Origin: Nitriliruptoraceae bacterium
GTDB lineage: Bacteria; Actinomycetota; Nitriliruptoria; Nitriliruptorales; Nitriliruptoraceae
Direction of reading: 5' to 3'
DNA: 10,447 bases
Assembly: GCA_007117945.1 (NCBI GenBank)
Contig: SKTN01000285.1
Location: 1-10,447 of the forward strand
The notes under the pieces are model-generated. The model worked only from the letters and a program-made list of their open reading frames with translations, did not search any database and had not been told where the DNA came from. The translations under genes and the position numbers were made by a program. Shown one piece after another: positions 6,358-10,447 of this stretch (the stretch's first letter is position 1; each line of letters opens with the position of its first letter).

Positions 6358-7586
6358 CAGGCGACTCCGCGGGACTGGCCTGCATCGGTCGCGAGGGCCT
6401 CGATGGCACCCACGAGCTCCACGCCGCCGCCGTGGAGGTTGCCGACACCGAAGATGACGTGACCGGACAGGCTGGCGTCCAGAGCGGCGACCACCTCGTC
6501 GGCCGAGGCGCCGGTCAGGTCGAGGAGGTCGTCGACGGCGATCCCTCCCTGCGCGACGGCCCGGAGGATGGGGCGGGTCTGCTCACCGGTGACCACCAGG
6601 GTGTCGATCGGCAGCTGCGGCAGGACGTCGGTGGCGAACAGCTCCGTCCGATCGATGCGGTCGGCGCGGCAGTTGACGATCACGGTGAGCCGGTCGGCGT
6701 CGAGGCCCTGCGTGCGGACGTGCTGCCACACCGCGAGGGTGGAGCCCGGGTCGTTGGCGGCGAAGCCGTTGACGAAGTAGGACGGCGCGACGGGGTCGCC
6801 GACGGGGATGACCCGCATGGCGAAGCGATCGACCGGTGCATCACGGAGGCCGGCGATCGCCACCTCGTCGTCGATGCCGAGCTCCCGAGTGACCGCGAGC
6901 ACGAGGGCGACGTGCTCGGCCAGCACGAGGTGGCCGTGGCCCTGCAGTGCCCCCTCGGAGACCGCGTCGGGCTCGGCGATCAGCACCTTGGTGGCGCGGT
7001 CGGCGGCGACCTCGAGGTAGGTGTCGAGGTGCGGTTCGGGGGTGACCACGACCGTTCCGCCCCTGGGGATGGAGGCGGCGAACACCTCGGCGACGTCGGC
7101 CGCGGTCGGTCCCATCTCGTCGAGGTGGTCGTCGAGGGCGTTGCAGATCACGAGCAGGTTCACCTCCACGAGGTCGTTGTGGAAGGTGTGCTGGTACTCG
7201 GGCTTGACCGCCATGCACTCGGTCACGAGGACGTCCGCGCCGAGCTCGACCGCCTGACGGGTCACCCGGAGCTGCTCGCTGATGTTCGGTCCCTCGGGGC
7301 GACGGTGCAGCTCCTCCTCGCCGGCCCAGCCGTACAGCAGCTTCGGCTCGGTGCCGGTCGTCTTGCCGAGCGGCCGGTAGCCGCCGGCCGCGAGCGCGCC
7401 GGTCAACAGGCGGGTGACCGTGGACTTGCCGCGACTGCCGTTGACGCTGACGCGCAGGGGCAGCTGGTCAAGCCGAGCCCGGTGACGCCGCTTCTCGACG
7501 ATGCCGGCGGCCAGCAGCAGCAGGGAGGCGACGAGGACCACGATGAGGACGGTGTCGTCGCTGGTGCCGGGCGCCAGCCGATCCAT
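6357..7586 (-). CDS. pgsB: PGA synthase ligase PgsB/CapB (Mur-ligase-related, ATP-dependent)
   Basis: A 409-residue amide ligase that adds glutamate to the growing gamma-linked chain through an acyl-phosphate, using ATP. An N-terminal membrane helix (12-29) is followed by the basic EKRRHR and the P-loop VNGSRGKST (48-56), then KTTGT (75-79), GPNISEQ (99-105), ECMAVKPEYQ (123-132), DHLDEMGPT (153-161), FVNGFAANDPGSTL (271-284), NCRADRIDRT (305-314) and FGVGNLHG (379-386). All are standard in PgsB/CapB, and the length is normal. It is first in the operon. The ATG at 7586 has AGGAG 9 nt upstream. Stereochemistry of the product (D, L or mixed) cannot be read from sequence, and no glutamate racemase gene lies in the window. 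Confidence 0.97.
   Translation of the reverse strand: MDRLAPGTSDDTVLIVVLVASLLLLAAGIVEKRRHRARLDQLPLRVSVNGSRGKSTVTRLLTGALAAGGYRPLGKTTGTEPKLLYGWAGEEELHRRPEGPNISEQLRVTRQAVELGADVLVTECMAVKPEYQHTFHNDLVEVNLLVICNALDDHLDEMGPTAADVAEVFAASIPRGGTVVVTPEPHLDTYLEVAADRATKVLIAEPDAVSEGALQGHGHLVLAEHVALVLAVTRELGIDDEVAIAGLRDAPVDRFAMRVIPVGDPVAPSYFVNGFAANDPGSTLAVWQHVRTQGLDADRLTVIVNCRADRIDRTELFATDVLPQLPIDTLVVTGEQTRPILRAVAQGGIAVDDLLDLTGASADEVVAALDASLSGHVIFGVGNLHGGGVELVGAIEALATDAGQSRGVA
6365..6368 (-). promoter_or_regulatory. Ribosome binding site of pgsC within pgsB
   Basis: GGAG on the minus strand, 7 nt before the pgsC ATG and inside the last codons of pgsB. It supports the TGATG start of pgsC and coupled re-initiation. 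Confidence 0.6.
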
Positions 7587-7595
7587 CCGTACCTG

Positions 7596-7600
7596 CTCCT
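7596..7600 (-). promoter_or_regulatory. Ribosome binding site of pgsB
   Basis: AGGAG on the minus strand followed by 9 nt and the ATG at 7586. It fixes the pgsB start and agrees with the N-terminal membrane helix expected in PgsB. Confidence 0.7.
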
Positions 7601-7787
7601 GGCTGACGACACGCTACCTCGTGCGCTACGGCCACTGCCTCGTGGGGTCGGACATGCTAGCCGCCGACGGAGGCACCCATGGGCGGGGGCGCCGCGCCAT
7701 GGTGGCCCACGCCGGCGATGTGCGGCGGCTGTTGCTGCGCTGCGCCCCATCAGCTACACCGGCGCAGCCCCCAGGTGACCGTCCCTG

Positions 7788-7794
7788 AGAGGAG
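7788..7794 (+). promoter_or_regulatory. Ribosome binding site that sets the sir2 start
   Basis: AGAGGAG ends 4 nt before GTG 7799. The same frame is open back to an ATG at 7679, but the extra 40 residues are low-complexity, fit no sirtuin N-terminus and have no ribosome site in front. The GTG is therefore preferred. Confidence 0.6.
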
Positions 7795-7798
7795 CAGT

Positions 7799-8569
7799 GT
7801 GGATCTGGACGACGCCATGGACGCGCGCAGCGGGTGCGACGCCCTCGACGAACTGGCCACGACCCTCCTGGACGGTCCACGGGGTGCGGTCGTGCTGTCC
7901 GGCGCCGGGATCTCCGTCTCGAGCGATATCCCCGCGTTCCGGGGCAGCACGGGACTGTGGGCCCGCTACGACCCCACCGAGTACGCGACGATCGCAGCCC
8001 TCGATGCCGATCCGGAGAAGGTGTGGCAGCTGCTGTGGGAACTGGACGAGGTGCTGGCCGCGGCCGAGCCCAACCCCGCCCACCTGGCGCTCGCCGAACT
8101 GCAGGGCCTCGGCGTGGTGTCCACGATCATCACCCAGAACGTCGATGCACTGCACCAGGCCGCGGGCAGCGAGGACGTCGTCGAACTCCACGGATCGCAC
8201 CGCACCCTGACCTGCCGCACCTGCGAGCACACGGTGACCCGCGATGCGGTGGTGCGCGAGACCACGCGCGGTGCGGTGCCCAGATGCCCGTCGTGTGGCG
8301 GGCAACTGCGACCTGATGTCGTCTTCTTCGGCGAGCCACTGCCCCGGGCCGCACTCCACCGGGCGCAGGAGGACGTGCGGCGTTGTGACGACCTGATCGT
8401 CGTCGGCACCGCAGCCGAGGTGGAGCCAGCCGCCAGCCTGCCACGACTGGCCCAGGAGCTCGGGGCGCGGGTGTGGGAGATCGATCCGCAGCCCAGCCTG
8501 CCGACCGCGCGACGGATCCCACGTCCCGCGGAGCAGGCCCTGCCCGCCCTCGTCGAACGTCTGCGGTGA
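7799..8569 (+). CDS. Sir2-family NAD-dependent protein deacylase
   Basis: A 256-residue sirtuin from the GTG at 7799, normal for bacterial Sir2. It removes acyl groups from protein lysines using NAD+, giving nicotinamide and O-acyl-ADP-ribose. Visible: the NAD-binding GAGISVSSDIPAFRG (35-49), TQNVDALHQ (112-120), catalytic His131 in ELHGS, a zinc site of two CxxC pairs (C139/C142 and C163/C166), and VVGTAAEVEPAA (201-212) of the Rossmann fold. The Tyr and Arg pair that marks SIRT5/CobB-type desuccinylases is not obvious after AFRG (GSTGLWARY follows), so acyl preference is open. SSDIP differs from the usual SGIP by an Asp. It is divergent from pgsB; a regulatory link to PGA is speculation. 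Confidence 0.93.
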   Translation: MDLDDAMDARSGCDALDELATTLLDGPRGAVVLSGAGISVSSDIPAFRGSTGLWARYDPTEYATIAALDADPEKVWQLLWELDEVLAAAEPNPAHLALAELQGLGVVSTIITQNVDALHQAAGSEDVVELHGSHRTLTCRTCEHTVTRDAVVRETTRGAVPRCPSCGGQLRPDVVFFGEPLPRAALHRAQEDVRRCDDLIVVGTAAEVEPAASLPRLAQELGARVWEIDPQPSLPTARRIPRPAEQALPALVERLR

Positions 8570-8599
8570 CCTACGGCACTCCCGGCGGGCCAGCGTAGG
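8570..8599. terminator. Possible terminator between convergent sir2 and aldo/keto reductase
   Basis: CCTACG (8570-8575) pairs perfectly with CGTAGG (8594-8599), with CCC/GGG able to pair inside. It begins at the base after the sir2 stop. The stem is short and has no T-tract, so the call rests mostly on position in the 66-bp convergent gap. Confidence 0.4.
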
Positions 8600-8635
8600 A
8601 CATCCCGACCGGCCGCCAGCCCCGCGACCGGCGGT

Positions 8636-9460
8636 TCAGTCCCAGTCCGGGCCGCCGTCGGGGTCGATGAGCCGGTGCCCCCGCTCGAGACCGTCGATCC
8701 GCGCCATCTGCTCCGGGCTGAGCTCGAAGCCGAAGACGTCGAAGTTGCTGCGGATCCGCTCGGGAGTGCCCGACTTGGGGATCGCCACCACACCGGGACG
8801 CTGCAGCATCCACCTGAGGGTGACCTGCGCAGGACCGACGCCGTGCTCTGCGGCGATCTCGGTGAGGACCGGGTCCTCGGCGACCTGGCCGCGGGCCAGG
8901 GGTGAGTAGGCGGTCAGGAACCCCCCGCGCGAGCGCAGGACCTGCTCGATCGGCTCGACGCCGAGGAAGGGGTGGTGCTCCACCTGGTCGGTCACGACCG
9001 GTGCGTGCTCGAAGGCCCGCGCCAGCATCCGGGAGGGGAAGTTCGACACCCCGATCTGGCGTGTCAGCCCATCCTCCTTCAGCCGGGTCATCGCCTCCAG
9101 GGTCTCCGGCAGGGGCGCCACGTGCTCGGCGGGCCAGTGGAGCAGCAGCAGTTCGACGTGGGACACGCCCAGCTCCTCCAGGCTCTGCCCCGTGGAGCTA
9201 CGCACCGCCGAGGCCGCGGCGTTGGAGGGCTTGAGCTTGGTGGTGACGAAGACCTCGTCACGGTCGAGCCCGCTGTCGGCGATCGCCCGCCCGACCTCGG
9301 CCTCGTTGGCGTAGCCCTGGGCGGTGTCGATGTGGCGGTAGCCCGTCTCCAGCGCCACCAGGGTGCTGCGGTAGGCCGCGTCACCGTCCAACTGGAAGGT
9401 CCCGAAGCCCAGGCGTGGGATCGCGGTCCCGTCGTCGAGGTAGAAGGTGGTGACGTCCAT
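8636..9460 (-). CDS. Aldo/keto reductase, DkgB-like (2,5-diketo-D-gluconate / methylglyoxal reductase type)
   Basis: A 274-residue NADPH-dependent reductase of the AKR superfamily, a cytoplasmic barrel enzyme reducing aldehydes and ketones. The full catalytic tetrad is present: D45 and Y50 in HIDTAQGYANE, K75 in TTKL, H108 in LLHWP. GVSNF (137-141), YSPLARG (185-191) and the cofactor-binding IPKSGTPERIRSN (227-239) are in place. The C-terminus (RLIDPDGGPDWD) resembles that of E. coli DkgB (RLVSPEGLAPEWD, from memory), so this subfamily is favoured. Substrate is not determined by sequence; detoxification of reactive carbonyls is plausible. The ATG at 9460 has GGAGG 5 nt upstream. It is divergent from gltS and convergent with sir2. 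Confidence 0.93.
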   Translation of the reverse strand: MDVTTFYLDDGTAIPRLGFGTFQLDGDAAYRSTLVALETGYRHIDTAQGYANEAEVGRAIADSGLDRDEVFVTTKLKPSNAAASAVRSSTGQSLEELGVSHVELLLLHWPAEHVAPLPETLEAMTRLKEDGLTRQIGVSNFPSRMLARAFEHAPVVTDQVEHHPFLGVEPIEQVLRSRGGFLTAYSPLARGQVAEDPVLTEIAAEHGVGPAQVTLRWMLQRPGVVAIPKSGTPERIRSNFDVFGFELSPEQMARIDGLERGHRLIDPDGGPDWD

Positions 9461-9465
9461 GATGG

Positions 9466-9470
9466 CCTCC
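9466..9470 (-). promoter_or_regulatory. Ribosome binding site of the aldo/keto reductase
   Basis: GGAGG on the minus strand, 5 nt before the ATG at 9460. It confirms a start at the usual AKR N-terminus. Confidence 0.7.
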
Positions 9471-9490
9471 GGATCGGTGCAGGCGGCAGG

Positions 9491-9521
9491 GTGCGCTCAG
9501 CTCCGACTCTACGGAGCGCAC
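9491..9521. promoter_or_regulatory. Dyad-symmetric operator candidate upstream of the aldo/keto reductase
   Basis: GTGCGCTC (9491-9498) and GAGCGCAC (9514-9521) are a perfect 8-bp inverted repeat with a 15-nt spacer, 31-61 bp upstream of the AKR start. On the minus strand the spacer contains TAGAGT (9511-9506), a reasonable -10, though the matching -35 is poor. A dimeric repressor bound to the arms would cover the promoter. The dyad could instead be a 5' leader hairpin. Confidence 0.4.
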
Positions 9522-9666
9522 GGTGTGGCGCACCCGTCGGCACCGTCCGATGGTCGGTCGATGTCGTGGGGATCGTGGCCGGTCGCCCGCCCCTGCCGCC
9601 CGGGAGCGGTGCCAGGCACGGCTACGGTCGAGGCGCTGTCTCCCGCCGCAACCTCCCGGGGTTCCC

Positions 9667-10447
9667 GTGCTCGTCGCCGTCGTCGACGTCTTCACCGCCC
9701 TGCTCGCCATCGGCCTGCTGCTGATCGCCGCGAAGTGGCTGCGCTCCCGCATCGCGCTGTTCCGGCGGCTCTTCCTGCCGGCCTCGGTGCTCGGCGGCGG
9801 GCTGGCCCTGCTGCTCAGCCCCCAGATCCTCGGCCGGGCCGCTGCGGCCCTCGACGGCCCCGGTTGGCTGACGGACGGCCTGATCCCTCCGGCGGTCCTG
9901 GAGGTCTGGTCCGAGCTCCCCGTGCTGCTGATCAGCGTGGTGTTCGCGGCCCTGTTCATCGGCAAGCACATCCCCGGGATCCGCCAGATCTGGGAGGTCG
10001 CCGGCCCGCAGGTGGCCCTCGGACAGTCCATCGCCTGGGGGCAGTACGTCGTCGGGCTCGTCCTGGCGCTGGCGGTGCTGGGGCCGGTCTTCGGCCTCCC
10101 GCCCGTCGCCGGTGCCCTGATCGAGATCGGTTTCGAGGGTGGCCACGGCACCGCCGCTGGCCTGTCCTCGACCTTCGAGGAGTTCGACTTCGCCGAGGGC
10201 ACCGATCTGGCCCTCGGCCTGGCCACGATCGGGCTGCTGGCCGGCGTGCTGATCGGCACGGTGATCGTCAACTGGGGGGTACGCACCGGTCGCATCGCCC
10301 TGGACGCCGACGGCGATCCCGTCGAGACGGCCCGGGCGAGCACCGAGGACGACCTCGACGACCTCGACGACCGCGAGGGTGTGCACCGCGACGAGACGAC
10401 CTCGTCCACCGATCCCCTCTCCATCCACCTCGGCTTCGTCGCCCTGG
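9667..10447 (+). CDS. gltS: Sodium/glutamate symporter GltS-like (ESS family), 3' end outside window
   Basis: An open frame from GTG 9667 runs to the window end: 260 residues without a stop. It is rich in membrane helices (for example 4-21, 38-51, 86-98, 125-143, 182-203). EGGHGTAAGL (157-166) followed by a helix rich in Ala, Gly and Leu matches the SGGHGTGAAW re-entrant motif of E. coli GltS and its next helix. LPASVLGGGLALLL (37-50) resembles IPEPVAGG. GltS imports L-glutamate with sodium. An acidic cytoplasmic loop (211-248, many Asp/Glu) precedes the second half. No ATG is near the start and no strong ribosome site is seen. Substrate by homology is glutamate; it could feed PGA synthesis nearby, but that is inference. 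Confidence 0.8.
   Translation, partial: MLVAVVDVFTALLAIGLLLIAAKWLRSRIALFRRLFLPASVLGGGLALLLSPQILGRAAAALDGPGWLTDGLIPPAVLEVWSELPVLLISVVFAALFIGKHIPGIRQIWEVAGPQVALGQSIAWGQYVVGLVLALAVLGPVFGLPPVAGALIEIGFEGGHGTAAGLSSTFEEFDFAEGTDLALGLATIGLLAGVLIGTVIVNWGVRTGRIALDADGDPVETARASTEDDLDDLDDREGVHRDETTSSTDPLSIHLGFVAL

Larger units (their letters stand above)
7587..7798. promoter_or_regulatory. Divergent control region between the PGA operon and sir2
   Basis: A 212-bp gap that must hold the promoters of both directions. On the plus strand TTGCTG (7732-7737) and TACACC (7755-7760), 17 bp apart, form a weak sigma-70-like pair for sir2. On the minus strand TAGCAT (7659-7654) is a possible -10 for pgsB, with no good -35. 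No clear operator dyad is seen. The promoter guesses are weak; the shared location is certain. Confidence 0.35.

Noticed and set aside
7679..7798. N-terminal extension of the sirtuin from ATG 7679
   Set aside because: The extra 40 residues (Gly, Ala, Cys, Trp-rich) match no sirtuin N-terminus and lack a ribosome site, while AGAGGAG precedes GTG 7799.
9381..10424. Long minus-strand frames opposite the symporter (also 9622-10428)
   Set aside because: The plus strand encodes a clear GltS-like membrane protein. The antisense products are Asp/Gly/Arg-rich without motifs and overlap the AKR start.

Overview
The window comes from a GC-rich genome. Coding third positions are nearly always G or C, GTG starts are used, and genes are tightly packed with stop-start overlaps. 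This fits a high-GC actinobacterium, possibly one of the deep-branching marine or halophilic lineages; that lineage guess is inference. No ribosomal RNA or other marker gene fixes it.

Layout. (1) 3-2624, plus strand: the 3' part of a very long surface protein built from Leu/Gly heptads arranged in 28-residue super-repeats, ending in a membrane anchor. (2) 2625-2931: a non-coding gap between convergent genes, filled with strong hairpins, two of which share an identical 16-nt palindromic core. (3) 7586-2932, minus strand: a compact poly-gamma-glutamate (PGA) operon in the order pgsB, pgsC, pgsA (capA), gamma-glutamyltransferase. Gene junctions are 1-4 nt overlaps or a 7-nt gap. (4) 7587-7798: a divergent regulatory gap. 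(5) 7799-8569, plus strand: a Sir2-type NAD-dependent deacylase. (6) 9460-8636, minus strand: an aldo/keto reductase closely resembling DkgB. (7) 9461-9666: a second divergent gap with a dyad-symmetric operator candidate. (8) 9667-10447, plus strand: the first 260 residues of a GltS-type sodium/glutamate symporter, cut by the window end.

How it fits together. PgsB is the ATP-dependent glutamate ligase, PgsC its membrane partner and PgsA the extracellular-facing component of the PGA synthase. The last gene is a membrane-tethered GGT-family enzyme placed like capD of Bacillus anthracis (order capB-C-A-D-E), which trims PGA and links it to peptidoglycan. No separate pgsE/capE is present. The first ~55 residues of the GGT look like a PgsE-type peptide (one membrane helix plus a short charged helix), so this locus may carry a natural PgsE-GGT fusion. 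The GGT also has Asn where E. coli GGT has the alpha-amino-binding Asp433, and it lacks most of the lid loop. Both fit action on polymer rather than on glutathione. A glutamate importer lies 2 kb away and could supply substrate. The repeat protein ends convergently against the operon and may be another envelope component, but nothing in the sequence ties it to PGA directly.
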